A stretch of DNA of 64,000 bases from JBBRVW01 sp963784645 (GTDB lineage Bacteria > Actinomycetota > Actinomycetes > JACCUZ01), in the NCBI GenBank assembly GCA_963784645.1, contig CAWARY010000011.1, positions 124,001 through 188,000 of the forward strand. The letters run 5' to 3'. The position numbers were made by a program, and so were the translations under genes. The notes beneath the pieces were generated by a model. It was not told the DNA's origin, did not search any database, and worked only from the letters and a program-made list of their open reading frames with translations. This document shows positions 25,728 through 35,664 of the stretch, one piece after another; within the stretch, counting starts at the first letter, position 1; the number at the start of each line of letters is the position of its first letter.

Positions 25728-27071
25728 ATGGCCGTGGTCTCCGTGCACCCGCCGACGGACCTGCGGGCGGAGTTCGCCCGGCGGCTGTCGGTGATGTACG
25801 GCGGCGAGGTACCGGCGTACACGACGCTCGTCGAGGTCGCGCACGAGGTCAACGCCGAGGTGCTCGAGCGTGAGGGTAGTGCGGCGGAACGGCTCGGCAG
25901 CATCGCGCGGGTGACCGCCGAGCGGCACGGTGCGATCCGGGTGGGCAGCCCGGCGGAGCTGGCGCAGGTCGGCCGGGTGTTCGCGGCGATGGGCATGTCA
26001 CCGGTCGGCTGCTACGACCTGCGCGACGCCGAACCGGCTCCGCTGCCGGTGGTGTCGACGGCGTTCCGCCCGGTCGACCGCGCCGAGCTCGCGGCCAACC
26101 CGTTCCGGGTCTTCACGTCGGTGCTGGTGCCGGAGGACCGCCGCTTCTTCGACGCCGGTCTCGAGGCCCGCGTGCGCGCCTTCCTCGACGCCCGCACCCT
26201 CTTCCCGACGGAGCTGCTGGCGCTGGCCGACCGCGCGGCGGCCGACGGCGGGCTCGGCGGCGACGACGCCGAGCGCTTCCTCGGTCTCGCGACGGCGGTG
26301 TTCGCGCTGTCGACGGAGCCGATCGACCAGGCCTGGTACGACGAGCTGTCGGCAGTCTCGGGGGTGGCTGCCGACATCGCCGGCGTGACGACCACGCACG
26401 TCAACCACCTGACGCCGCGGGTGCTGGACATCGACCTGCTCTACGACCGGATGCAGCAGCGCGGGATCACGATGATCGACGAGGTGCAGGGGCCGCCCCG
26501 GTGGGACGGCCCCGACGTGCTGCTGCGGCAGACCTCGTTCCGGGCGCTGGCCGAGCCGAGGCCGATGCGCGCCGCCGACGGCACCGTCCGCCCGGGCGAG
26601 CTCCGGGTCCGCTTCGGCGAGGTCGAGGCCCGCGGCATCGCGCTGACGCCCGCCGGCCGCGACGTCGTCGACCCGCTGCCCGCCGACCCGGCCGCCTGGG
26701 CTGCGGCGGTGCCCGGGTCCGAGCGGGAGCTGGCGCGCGCGGGACTCGCCTGGTTCACCGTCCGGCCGGCCCACGGCGTCGCCGCGCGGCTGGCCGAGGG
26801 CCGGACACCGCCCGTCGAACCGGACGCACTCGTCGACGAGGGCTGGGTGGTGCAGGAACCCGTGGTCTACGAGGACTTCCTGCCGCGATCGGCCGCCGGC
26901 ATCTTCCGGTCCAACCTGGCTGACGACGGCAGCGCGGACCGGTCGGTGGCGGGCGTCGTCCGCGACGCCGAGTGGCTGTCCGGGGTGCTCGGCCGGGACG
27001 TCCACGACCCGATGGACCTGTACGCCGCCGAGGTGACGGCCTCCTGGTCGGCGACGCGGAGCGTGCTGTGA
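25728..27071 (+). CDS. hglS: 2-oxoadipate dioxygenase/decarboxylase (HglS/YdcJ, DUF1338)
   Basis: A 447-residue DUF1338 protein, the family of HglS, which converts 2-oxoadipate to D-2-hydroxyglutarate with loss of CO2 using iron. Expected metal ligands are at hand: His67 (AERHGAIRVG), His224/His227 (TTHVNHLTPRVLDID) and Glu298/300 (RFGEVEARG). Length matches the family. The next two genes encode the neighbouring pathway steps, which strongly supports the assignment. The ATG at 25728 lacks a good ribosome site; a start a few codons later is possible. GTGA overlap with the next gene. Confidence 0.88.
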   Translation: MAVVSVHPPTDLRAEFARRLSVMYGGEVPAYTTLVEVAHEVNAEVLEREGSAAERLGSIARVTAERHGAIRVGSPAELAQVGRVFAAMGMSPVGCYDLRDAEPAPLPVVSTAFRPVDRAELAANPFRVFTSVLVPEDRRFFDAGLEARVRAFLDARTLFPTELLALADRAAADGGLGGDDAERFLGLATAVFALSTEPIDQAWYDELSAVSGVAADIAGVTTTHVNHLTPRVLDIDLLYDRMQQRGITMIDEVQGPPRWDGPDVLLRQTSFRALAEPRPMRAADGTVRPGELRVRFGEVEARGIALTPAGRDVVDPLPADPAAWAAAVPGSERELARAGLAWFTVRPAHGVAARLAEGRTPPVEPDALVDEGWVVQEPVVYEDFLPRSAAGIFRSNLADDGSADRSVAGVVRDAEWLSGVLGRDVHDPMDLYAAEVTASWSATRSVL

Positions 27072-28459
27072 CACCCGACCTCGCGGCGCTGGCGGCGTCG
27101 CTGCCGGCCGGGGGTGTCCTGGGTCCGGACCAGGACCTGTCGGCGTACGGCCGGCCGTGGCGGGGGGCCGCCGGCAGCCCGGGCTGGGTGGCGCTGCCCG
27201 CGGACCTCGCTCAGCTTCGCGAGGTCGTGCGCTGGGCGGTCCGCGAGCGCGCACCGTTCGTGGTGCAGGGCGCGAACACCGGCCTGGTCGGCTCGTCGGT
27301 GCCCGACGGGTCCGGCGTCACCGGGGTGCTGAGCACCGCTCGGCTGACCGCACCGCTGGACGTCCACGTCGAGGACCGCGCCGTCACCGCCGGCGCGGGG
27401 GTGCTGCTGTCGGCGGTCGACGCGGCCGTCTCGCCGCACGGTCTGGAGCTGCCCGTCGACCTGTCCTCCGACCCCTCCGTCGGCGGGGTCGTGGCGACCA
27501 ACGCCGGAGGTGCCCGCGTGCTGCGGCACGGCGACGTGCGGCGCCGCCTGCTCGGGCTGCAGGTGGTGCTCGCCGACGACGACGCGACCGTCGTCGGGGA
27601 CCTGCGCCCGCTGCGGAAGAAGAACGACGACCTGCGCCTCGCCGACCTCGCCATCGGCTCGGCCGGCCTGCTGGGCGTGGTCGCGGCCGCCACCTTCGAG
27701 CTCGCGCACCGGCCCTCCGGGCGCGCCACCGCCCTGCTGGTCCCGGCCGGCCCGCTCGTCGAGGTCTGCGCGCTGCTGGAGCGGACCCTCGGCACCGGCC
27801 TCGGCGCCCTCGAGCTCGTCTCCGGCGCCGCGCTGCGGCTGACCGTCGCGCACGTCGACGCGGTCACCGACCCCTTCCCGGGTCGTGAGCCGGCCGACGT
27901 CCTGCTCGTCGAGGTGGAGGGCGACGAGGCGCGCGACCGGCTGCTCGCCGCGCTCGAGTCGCTGGGACCGCTGCTCGAGGATGCGGCGCTGATGCCGCCC
28001 GCGCGGGCCTGGGGCCTCCGGCACGCGGTGAGCGAGGCGCTGGCGCGGGCCGGCCCGGTGCTGGGCCTCGACGTGGCCGTGCCCCGCGGCTCGATCGGCG
28101 ACGTCCGCGCGGAGGTTGGCGAGGTCGTGCGGCGGACCGCACCGGACGCGACGCTGGCGGACTTCGGCCACGTCGGCGACGGCGGCCTGCACCTCAACGT
28201 CGTGCTGGCGCCTGGCACGGTGGACTCCGTGGGTACCGCGCTGCGCACTGCCGTCTACGACGTGGTGGCCCGGCACGGTGGTTCCTTCTCGGCCGAGCAC
28301 GGGCTCGGTCCGGTGAACGTCGACCGGTGGCGGCAGCAGCTGGCGCCCGGCGGCCTGGCCGCCCTGGCCGCGGTGAAGCGCGCCCTCGACCCGTACGGTC
28401 TGCTCGGCACCGATGCGCTGCGCGCGGCGCTCACGACGACACCGGAAGGCACCCGATGA
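27068..28459 (+). CDS. FAD-binding oxidoreductase, D-2-hydroxyglutarate dehydrogenase candidate
   Basis: A 463-residue VAO/PCMH-fold flavoprotein with FAD_binding_4 (about 35-170; FVVQGANTGLVGSSVPDG and DPSVGGVVATNAGG) and a C-terminal FAD-oxidase domain carrying the metal-site motifs FGHVGDGGLHLNV and SAEHGLG. This is the D-lactate/D-2-hydroxyglutarate dehydrogenase family. Being coupled to hglS, it should oxidise D-2-hydroxyglutarate to 2-oxoglutarate. It could in principle act on D-lactate; context argues otherwise. ATGA overlap downstream. Confidence 0.87.
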   Translation: MTPDLAALAASLPAGGVLGPDQDLSAYGRPWRGAAGSPGWVALPADLAQLREVVRWAVRERAPFVVQGANTGLVGSSVPDGSGVTGVLSTARLTAPLDVHVEDRAVTAGAGVLLSAVDAAVSPHGLELPVDLSSDPSVGGVVATNAGGARVLRHGDVRRRLLGLQVVLADDDATVVGDLRPLRKKNDDLRLADLAIGSAGLLGVVAAATFELAHRPSGRATALLVPAGPLVEVCALLERTLGTGLGALELVSGAALRLTVAHVDAVTDPFPGREPADVLLVEVEGDEARDRLLAALESLGPLLEDAALMPPARAWGLRHAVSEALARAGPVLGLDVAVPRGSIGDVRAEVGEVVRRTAPDATLADFGHVGDGGLHLNVVLAPGTVDSVGTALRTAVYDVVARHGGSFSAEHGLGPVNVDRWRQQLAPGGLAALAAVKRALDPYGLLGTDALRAALTTTPEGTR

Positions 28460-29991
28460 CCAGCACGACGATGCCCACGGCCGACGAGCTGCGCGAGGTG
28501 GCGCGCCGGGCACTGGACCGGTGCGGCGTCGACGGCAGGCGGCTGACCGGGGAGGGCAGGTCGCGGACGCCCGTGCTCGGCACCGACCTGGTGCCGGTCG
28601 CCTGGTCGACGACCGAGGACGTCGACCGGGCCGTGACCGCGGCGCACGAGGCGTTCCTGGTCTGGCGGGTGACGCCGGCTCCGGTGCGAGGCGCACTGGT
28701 GAAGCGGCTCGGCGAGCTGCTGCGCGAGCACCTCGACGACCTCGCCGACCTGGTGTCGCTGGAGGTCGGCAAGATCCGGTCGGAGGCCCGCGGCGAGGTC
28801 CAGGAGATGGTCGACATCTGCGACTTCGCCGTCGGGCTGTCCCGCCAGCTGTACGGCCGCACGATGCCGTCGGAGCGTCCCGGGCACCGGCTGGCCGAGA
28901 CCTGGCACCCGCTCGGCGTGGTCGGGGTCATCTCGGCGTTCAACTTCCCGGTGGCGGTGTGGTCGTGGAACACCGCGGTCGCGCTGGTGTGCGGCGACCC
29001 GGTCGTGTGGAAGCCGTCGGAGCTCACTCCGTTGACGGCGCTGGCGTGCTCGGCCCTGCTGGACCGCGCGGCGGCCGACGTCGGTGCGCCGGCTGGCCTC
29101 GGCCAGCTGGTCCTCGGCGACGCGTCGGTCGCGGAGCGCCTGGTCGACGACCCGCGCGTGCCGCTGGTCAGCGCGACCGGCTCGGTGCGGATGGGCCGTG
29201 CGGTGGGTCCGCGGGTCGCGTCCCGGTTCGGCACGAGCCTGCTCGAGCTCGGCGGCAACAACGCGACCGTGGTGTCCGCCTCGGCCGACCTCGATCTCGC
29301 CGTCCGCGGGATCGTCTTCGCCGGGGCCGGCACCGCCGGCCAGCGGTGCACGACGCTCCGCCGGCTGATCGTGCAGGAGTCGGTGGCCGACGACCTCCTC
29401 GACCGGGTGGTCGCTGCCTACCGGCGGCTGCCGGTGGGCAACCCGTTCGACGCCGGGACCCTCGTCGGCCCGCTGGTGAACGCCACGGCGTTCGACGCGC
29501 TGCAGGCCGCGCTCGGCGACGTCCGATCCGACGGTGGCGAGGTGCTGGTCGGCGGCGACCGGGTGCTCGCCGACCTCGCACCGGACGCCTACTACGTGGC
29601 GCCGGCCGTGGCCCGCTCGGCGTCGCAGGGCGACGTCGTCCGGCGGGAGACGTTCGCACCGTTGTTGCACGTGCTGACCTACGGGGACCTGGAGGAGGCG
29701 GTGGCGTTGCAGAACGCCGTGCCCCAGGGCCTGTCCTCGTCGATCTTCACCGGCGACCAGGCGGAGGCGGAGCGTTTCCTCGCGGCCGACGGGGCGGACT
29801 GCGGCATCGTGAACGTGAACATCGGCACCTCCGGCGCCGAGATCGGCGGCGCCTTCGGCGGCCAGAAGGAGACCGGTGGCGGTCGCGAGTCGGGCTCCGA
29901 CTCGTGGAAGGCCTATATGCGCCGGGCCACCAACACCGTCAACTACAGCGGTGAGCTGCCGCTCGCCCAGGGCGTCGACTTCTCGGTCTGA
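28456..29991 (+). CDS. amaB: L-aminoadipate-semialdehyde (piperideine-6-carboxylate) dehydrogenase, AmaB/ALDH7-like
   Basis: A 511-residue aldehyde dehydrogenase of the ALDH7 type. Catalytic Cys298 is in GQRCTT and the general-base Glu265 in LLELGGNN. The stretches WHPLGVVGVISAFNFPVAVW and NVNIGTSGAEIGGAFGGQKE are characteristic of this subfamily, which oxidises 2-aminoadipate-6-semialdehyde to 2-aminoadipate in lysine breakdown. With hglS and the FAD dehydrogenase it covers three of four late steps; the 2-aminoadipate aminotransferase is not in this window. A 20-bp palindrome follows the stop. Confidence 0.88.
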   Translation: MTSTTMPTADELREVARRALDRCGVDGRRLTGEGRSRTPVLGTDLVPVAWSTTEDVDRAVTAAHEAFLVWRVTPAPVRGALVKRLGELLREHLDDLADLVSLEVGKIRSEARGEVQEMVDICDFAVGLSRQLYGRTMPSERPGHRLAETWHPLGVVGVISAFNFPVAVWSWNTAVALVCGDPVVWKPSELTPLTALACSALLDRAAADVGAPAGLGQLVLGDASVAERLVDDPRVPLVSATGSVRMGRAVGPRVASRFGTSLLELGGNNATVVSASADLDLAVRGIVFAGAGTAGQRCTTLRRLIVQESVADDLLDRVVAAYRRLPVGNPFDAGTLVGPLVNATAFDALQAALGDVRSDGGEVLVGGDRVLADLAPDAYYVAPAVARSASQGDVVRRETFAPLLHVLTYGDLEEAVALQNAVPQGLSSSIFTGDQAEAERFLAADGADCGIVNVNIGTSGAEIGGAFGGQKETGGGRESGSDSWKAYMRRATNTVNYSGELPLAQGVDFSV

Positions 29992-30011
29992 CGTTACCGT
30001 CCTCTCCCCGA

Positions 30012-30031
30012 TTACCGCCGTACGGCGGTAA
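30012..30031. promoter_or_regulatory. 20-bp perfect palindrome, operator candidate
   Basis: TTACCGCCGTACGGCGGTAA sits 20 bp after the amaB stop and about 100 bp before the solute-binding protein gene. It suits a dimeric regulator; it could also act as a short terminator stem. Related CCGCCGTA half-sites occur upstream of the marR gene at 32839-32854. Confidence 0.5.
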
Positions 30032-30129
30032 CAGGGTCGTCACGACTGCGCATCGGTTGCGTGGCTGACCGAGCCAAATAGCGCGGATCGGCGCTACTTT
30101 CTGCTCACCCGACACAGAGGGAGAGCTCG

Positions 30130-31893
30130 ATGACGCGTACGACCAGAACGGTTCGGGGGCTGGCCGCGGTGGCTGCCCTGGCCCTCATGGCGGCCGGCTG
30201 CGGCAGCGGCAGCGGAGGCGGCGGTCCTGCGGGGTCCACCGGTTCGGACAAGCCGACCGACGGGGGGACGCTGACGTTCCTCACTCTGCAGGACCAGTTC
30301 CAGCACCTGGACCCGCAGCGCAACTACACCGGCGAGGACCTCGCGTTCGCCAACGGGTACCTGCAGCGCACTCTGACCGCGTACAAGTACAGCCCCGACG
30401 GCACGACGTCGACAGAGCTGACCCCCGACCTGGCCACCGACACCGGGCAGTCGTCCGACGGCGCCAAGACGTGGACCTTCACGCTCAAGGACGGGGTGAC
30501 CTTCGAGGACGGCTCGCCGATCACCTGCGCCGACGTCAAGTACGGCGTCTCGCGGACGTTCGCGACCGACATCATCACCGATGGTCCGAGCTACGCGATC
30601 ACGATGCTGGACATCCCCACCGACAAGGACGGGAACTCCGTCTACCAGGGCCCGTACGTCACCAAGGGCAACGACACCGCCGCGTTCGACAAGGCCGTCG
30701 AGTGCACCGACGACAAGACGGTGGTCTTCCACCTCAAGTCACCGGTCGGCGACTTCAACTACACCGTGACGCTGCTGGCGTTCAGCCCGGTCCCCAAGGC
30801 GGCGGACACCGGTGAGAAGTACGACGACAAGCCGGTCTCGAGCGGCCCGTACAAGATCGAGAGCTACGACAAGGGCAGCCAGCTGGTGCTCGTCCGCAAC
30901 GAGAACTGGGCGAAGGACACCGACGACTACCGCGGGGCGCACCCCGACAAGATCGTCGTGAAGTTCGGGCTCGAGACCGCCGTCATCGACCAGCGGCTCA
31001 TCCAGGACTCGGGTGACGACCAGCAGGCACTCACCACGGGCGACACCATCGACCCGTCGAACCTGGCGACCGTCTTCGGTGCCGACCGGTTCGCGGACCG
31101 TCGCACCAACGAGCTCGACCCGTTCGTGCGCTACATCGCCGTGAACACCCAGAAGGTGCCGAACCTGGACCAGCGCAAGGCGATCGCGATCGCCCTCGAC
31201 CGGGCCCAGCTGCGGCAGGTGGCCGGTGGCGAGTACGCCGGCGACCTCGCCGACGGCGTCATCAAGCCGAACCTGCCGGCCGACTACGCCCCCTCGGGCA
31301 TGTGGGACTCGCTGCTCGGCCAGAAGGTGCCCGACACCGGTGACCCAGACGCCGCGAAGGCGCTCGTCGCCGGCTCCGGCGAGCCGATGAAGACCCTGCA
31401 GTACGACTACCCGCAGACGCCGGCCAACGACAAGGGAGCCGCGGCGCTCGTCGGCTCCCTGGCCAGGGCCGGCATCAAGGTGCGGCCGAACCCGATCGAG
31501 GCCGGGCAGTTCTACGGCATCGTCCTCGACCCGGCCAAGGAGGGCGACCTCGTCCTCGCCGGCTGGGGGCCGGACTGGTCCAACGCCTCGACGGTGATCC
31601 CCGAGCTGTTCACGCCGACCGGTGGCTTCGACCTCTCGCACGGCAACGACAAGGCCTTCAACCAGAAGGCGGCCGAGGCGAAGGCGATGACCGACCGGGC
31701 TGCCCAGGCGGAGGTCTGGAAGGAGCTGAACAAGGAGGCCATGGCCAACGTGTGGGTGATCCCGACGCGGTTCGGCCGCGATCAGCGGGTCGCCGGCTCG
31801 AAGGTCGGTTCGTCGTCGGGCAAGGACGGCCACGTGTACCTCTGGGCGCCCTTCGGCTCCTGGCCCTACGGCGACCTGTTCGTCAGCTCGTAG
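30130..31893 (+). CDS. Family 5 solute-binding lipoprotein (peptide/nickel/opine ABC type)
   Basis: A 587-residue SBP_bac_5 protein. The lipoprotein signal ends LMAAGCGSG with the lipid Cys near residue 24, followed by a Gly/Ser linker. Core features: FLTLQDQFQHLDPQRNYTGED, WTFTLKDGVTFEDGSPITCADVKYG, and VKFGLETAVIDQRLIQDSGDD. It binds oligopeptides or similar ligands for an ABC importer, but no permease or ATPase genes are adjacent, so it is an orphan in this window. GAGGGAGAG precedes the ATG. TACTTT at 30095-30100 may be the -10. Two tandem hairpins end the unit. Confidence 0.9.
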   Translation: MTRTTRTVRGLAAVAALALMAAGCGSGSGGGGPAGSTGSDKPTDGGTLTFLTLQDQFQHLDPQRNYTGEDLAFANGYLQRTLTAYKYSPDGTTSTELTPDLATDTGQSSDGAKTWTFTLKDGVTFEDGSPITCADVKYGVSRTFATDIITDGPSYAITMLDIPTDKDGNSVYQGPYVTKGNDTAAFDKAVECTDDKTVVFHLKSPVGDFNYTVTLLAFSPVPKAADTGEKYDDKPVSSGPYKIESYDKGSQLVLVRNENWAKDTDDYRGAHPDKIVVKFGLETAVIDQRLIQDSGDDQQALTTGDTIDPSNLATVFGADRFADRRTNELDPFVRYIAVNTQKVPNLDQRKAIAIALDRAQLRQVAGGEYAGDLADGVIKPNLPADYAPSGMWDSLLGQKVPDTGDPDAAKALVAGSGEPMKTLQYDYPQTPANDKGAAALVGSLARAGIKVRPNPIEAGQFYGIVLDPAKEGDLVLAGWGPDWSNASTVIPELFTPTGGFDLSHGNDKAFNQKAAEAKAMTDRAAQAEVWKELNKEAMANVWVIPTRFGRDQRVAGSKVGSSSGKDGHVYLWAPFGSWPYGDLFVSS

Positions 31894-31908
31894 CCGACGT
31901 GACCCGGC

Positions 31909-31940
31909 TCCCGTCCGCCGTACTGGCCCGGCGGACGGGA
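31909..31940 (+). terminator. First hairpin terminator after the solute-binding protein gene
   Basis: An 11-bp perfect stem (31909-31919 with 31930-31940) and ten-base loop begin 16 bp after the stop codon. Confidence 0.8.
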
Positions 31941-31946
31941 ACCGGG

Positions 31947-31978
31947 GAGGGGCAGGGGCGTGCCAGCCCCTGCCCCTC
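31947..31978 (+). terminator. Second hairpin, in tandem with the first
   Basis: A perfect 13-bp stem (31947-31959 with 31966-31978), loop GTGCCA, lies six bases after the first hairpin. Tandem hairpins make a strong transcription stop likely. Confidence 0.8.
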
Positions 31979-32347
31979 GGTGCGTCCCCAGTCGTGGGAG
32001 TGCGGCGTGGGAGGAGCGCGGACCTCTCCCGCCGTCGCTTGCTCGGTCACGGCGGCTTCGGAGGAGGGCAAGACTCGGGCGCCGTCCGCGGCTGTCCCGA
32101 AGTGGACTGGCTCGACACGGCGTGTTGCCACCTGACGCCGGTCCGCTTCCCGAGATGACGTGAAGTGGCCCCGCCAGAGGCTCGCTTTCCTGGCCCATAG
32201 CGGGGCCACTTGGCTGGTTGGCGCACTGTGAGACGGATCCGCCTACGCGCGGGAGACAAGGCAAGGCGCCTGCTCTGCTCCTCCATCCCGAGCCGCTGTT
32301 GATCTGAGGGAGTGCAGGTCACCTGCGGGACCTCGGGCCGGCAGCTG
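31979..32347. other. Gene-free stretch between the solute-binding protein and marR genes
   Basis: No open frame here has the codon bias or similarity of a real gene. The only clear content is the inverted repeat at 32163-32211 listed separately. The region lies between convergent genes, so promoters are not expected. Confidence 0.5.
32163..32211. repeat. Inverted repeat of AAGTGGCCCCGC, also found singly at 39677
   Basis: AAGTGGCCCCGC (32163-32174) pairs perfectly with GCGGGGCCACTT (32200-32211) around 25 bases. The same 12-mer occurs once more at 39677-39688, in another intergenic gap, suggesting a dispersed short repeat. Confidence 0.7.
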
Positions 32348-32830
32348 TCACCACGGCCCGGTGGTCAGGGAGCCGCGGCCCGCGGCGCCGCCGTCGGCGA
32401 CCAGGCCGATGGCCGCCGACCGCAGCTCGTCGAGCTGCTGGGCCAGGACGCCGCGGACGTCGAAGCCGGCCTGCGTCAGCAGCTTCTGCACCTGACGACC
32501 GGCGGCCTGGGAGGCCGTGACGACCGGCTGCGCCGTGGCGGTGGTGCGCAGCAGGTGCGACCGACCGTCCTGCGGGTGGGGGATGCGCTCCACCAGCCCG
32601 GCGGCGACCAGCTCGTTGATGCGGTTGCGCAGCGTCGTCGGCGGCACGCCCATCACGGCCTGCAGGTCGGACGGCGTGACCGGCTGGAGCCGGTGCAGGA
32701 GCATCAGGGTCCCGCTCTGGAAGGGCGCGATGCCGCGCTTCTCGAGCTCCTGGTCGAACAGCTGGCTGACCCAGGCATTGGTGATCGCGATGGTGAGGGC
32801 GAACGGCAGGGGACCGCTCCGGCGAGGCAT
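32348..32830 (-). CDS. MarR-family transcriptional regulator
   Basis: A 160-residue winged-helix regulator: helix bundle start (LTIAITNAWVSQLFDQEL), recognition region LQPVTPSDLQAVMGVPPTTLRNRINELVAAGLVERIPHPQDGR with the MarR-type wing D-G-R, and a C-terminal dimerisation helix. It follows paaI and paaJ on the same strand with a 60-bp gap holding its own promoter. The likely target is the paa cluster with phenylacetyl-CoA or a related metabolite as effector, and itself (inference). A Gly/Ala tail of about ten residues ends the protein. Confidence 0.85.
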   Translation of the reverse strand: MPRRSGPLPFALTIAITNAWVSQLFDQELEKRGIAPFQSGTLMLLHRLQPVTPSDLQAVMGVPPTTLRNRINELVAAGLVERIPHPQDGRSHLLRTTATAQPVVTASQAAGRQVQKLLTQAGFDVRGVLAQQLDELRSAAIGLVADGGAAGRGSLTTGPW

Positions 32831-32836
32831 GAGCCG

Positions 32837-32854
32837 ATGTTACGGCGGGATAAC
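32837..32854 (-). promoter_or_regulatory. marR promoter with overlapping inverted repeat
   Basis: Reading leftward, GTTATCCCGCCGTAAC (complement of 32839-32854) has inverted ends GTTA/TAAC and runs into TAACAT (complement of 32837-32842), a good -10 placed six bases before the ATG. The transcript would be leaderless and a regulator bound here would block it, so autorepression is plausible. Confidence 0.5.
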
Positions 32855-32890
32855 GAACCACCGCGACGGCGCGCACCGCGACGGCAGGGG

Positions 32891-34086
<1,196 letters not shown>

Positions 34087-34090
<4 letters not shown>

Positions 34091-34536
34091 GACATCTCCT
34101 CCAGGACCACGAGGGTGCCGGCGATGGTGCGGCTGCGGCCCCGGAGCTCGGCGACCACGGAGCCGTCTGCCCGCCGCACCGACACGTCGTAGAGGCCGCT
34201 CCGCCCGGCCCGGTGCCGCTCCTCGGCGACCGCGGTGAGCTCGTCACCGGCGCGGGCCGCGTCGACGAACACGATGTCGCAGCCGGCCGCCACGGTGCTC
34301 TGCCCGTAGCTGTTGCAGGCCACCGCGAACGCCGTGTCGGCCAGCAGGAAGACGAAGCCGCCGTGCGCGATGTCGTGGCCGTTGACCATGTCCGGCCGGA
34401 CGGTCATCGTCACCGTCGCCCGACCGGGCGCCACCTCGACGAGGGCGATGCCGGCGGCAGCCGACGCGCGGTCGTCGCCGAGCATCACCTCGGCGCTGCG
34501 CCGGGCGATCTCGTCCGGGTCGGTCAGCGGCTGCAC
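34087..34536 (-). CDS. paaI: Hydroxyphenylacetyl-CoA thioesterase PaaI (hotdog fold)
   Basis: A 149-residue hotdog-fold thioesterase. The core reads VRPDMVNGHDIAHGGFVFLLADTAFAVACNSYG, with the catalytic Asp in LADTAF and the usual HGG loop, followed by the INFV-type strand. PaaI frees coenzyme A from dead-end aryl-CoA esters in phenylacetate catabolism. The GTG at 34536 is chosen because the family starts here and TAGTCT lies seven bases upstream; the frame is open to 34629 but that part is an Arg/Pro-rich non-family run. Confidence 0.88.
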
Positions 34537-34689
34537 GGCGAGAAGACTAGGACGCTCTGCTGGTCCCGGCCGGCGGGGGCGGGGGCGCCGGCGCCGGGAC
34601 CTCGTCCGGCCGGTCGCCGTGCCCGTCATGTGACACGACGGACGCCGACAGGTGGACGCCTGTCACACCGAGCGCGTAGGCTCTGTCTC
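34537..34689. promoter_or_regulatory. Divergent paaI/paaA promoter region with leaderless-type -10 boxes
   Basis: Leftward, TAGTCT (complement of 34544-34549) ends seven bases before the paaI GTG. Rightward, TAGGCT at 34677-34682 ends seven bases before the paaA GTG. Both fit TANNNT at the spacing of leaderless mRNAs, and neither gene has a ribosome site. An inverted repeat GACAGG/CCTGTC at 34647-34664 upstream of the paaA -10 is an operator candidate. Confidence 0.6.
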
Positions 34690-35664
34690 GTGACAGACCT
34701 GCCGGACGCCGGGCCGGAGCCCGCCCTCGAGCGCGAGTTCGACGCGCTGATCGCCGCCGACGACAGGGTCGAGCCGCGCGACTGGATGCCGGAGGGCTAC
34801 CGGAAGACGCTCATCCGTCAGATCGCCCAGCACGCGCACTCCGAGATCATCGGGATGCAGCCCGAGGCCAACTGGATCACCCGGGCGCCGAGCCTGCGCC
34901 GCAAGGCGATCCTGCTGGCGAAGGTCCAGGACGAGGCCGGACACGGCCTGTACCTCTACTCCGCCGCGGAGACGCTCGGCATCGACCGCGCCGAGCTGCT
35001 CGACCTGCTGCACGCCGGCCGGCAGAGGTACTCCTCGATCTTCAACTACCCCACCCTCACCTGGGCCGACATGGGCGCGATCGGCTGGCTGGTCGACGGT
35101 GCCGCCATCGTCAACCAGGTGCCGATCTGCCGCTGCTCCTACGGGCCCTACGCCCGGGCGATGGTGCGCATCTGCAAGGAGGAGTCGTTCCACCAGCGGC
35201 AGGGCTTCGAGATCCTGCACACGCTCTCGCACGGGACGCCCGAGCAGAAGGCGATGGCGCAGGACGCCGTCGACCGGTGGTGGTGGCCGTCGCTGATGAT
35301 GTTCGGCCCGCCCGATGACGAGTCGCCGAACTCGGCGCAGTCGATGGCCTGGGGCATCAAGCGGTTCAGCAACGACGAGCTGCGCCAGAAGTTCGTGGAC
35401 ATGACCGTGCCGCAGGCCGAGGTCCTCGGGCTCACACTGCCCGACCCCGACCTGCACCTCGACGAGGCGACCGGGCACCACGTGTTCGGTGACATCGACT
35501 GGCCGGAGTTCTTCGCCGTGCTCAAGGGCAACGGGCCGTGCAACCAGCAGCGGATCGAGCACCGCCGCCGGGCCCACGACGAGGGTGCCTGGGTGCGCGA
35601 GGCTGCCACGGCGTACGCCGCCAAGCAGTCGGCGCGTCGAGCGGCGACCGCAGGTGCGGCATGA
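34690..35664 (+). CDS. paaA: Phenylacetyl-CoA epoxidase catalytic subunit PaaA
   Basis: A 324-residue di-iron oxygenase subunit. Iron-binding segments are seen in LLAKVQDEAGHGLYLY and ICKEESFHQRQGFEIL, each supplying the E..H ligands of the ferritin-like core. With PaaC it forms the epoxidase core that converts phenylacetyl-CoA to the ring 1,2-epoxide. Start GTG at 34690 is supported by the -10 box seven bases upstream; the frame stays open upstream without similarity. ATGA overlap with paaB. Confidence 0.93.
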   Translation: MTDLPDAGPEPALEREFDALIAADDRVEPRDWMPEGYRKTLIRQIAQHAHSEIIGMQPEANWITRAPSLRRKAILLAKVQDEAGHGLYLYSAAETLGIDRAELLDLLHAGRQRYSSIFNYPTLTWADMGAIGWLVDGAAIVNQVPICRCSYGPYARAMVRICKEESFHQRQGFEILHTLSHGTPEQKAMAQDAVDRWWWPSLMMFGPPDDESPNSAQSMAWGIKRFSNDELRQKFVDMTVPQAEVLGLTLPDPDLHLDEATGHHVFGDIDWPEFFAVLKGNGPCNQQRIEHRRRAHDEGAWVREAATAYAAKQSARRAATAGAA

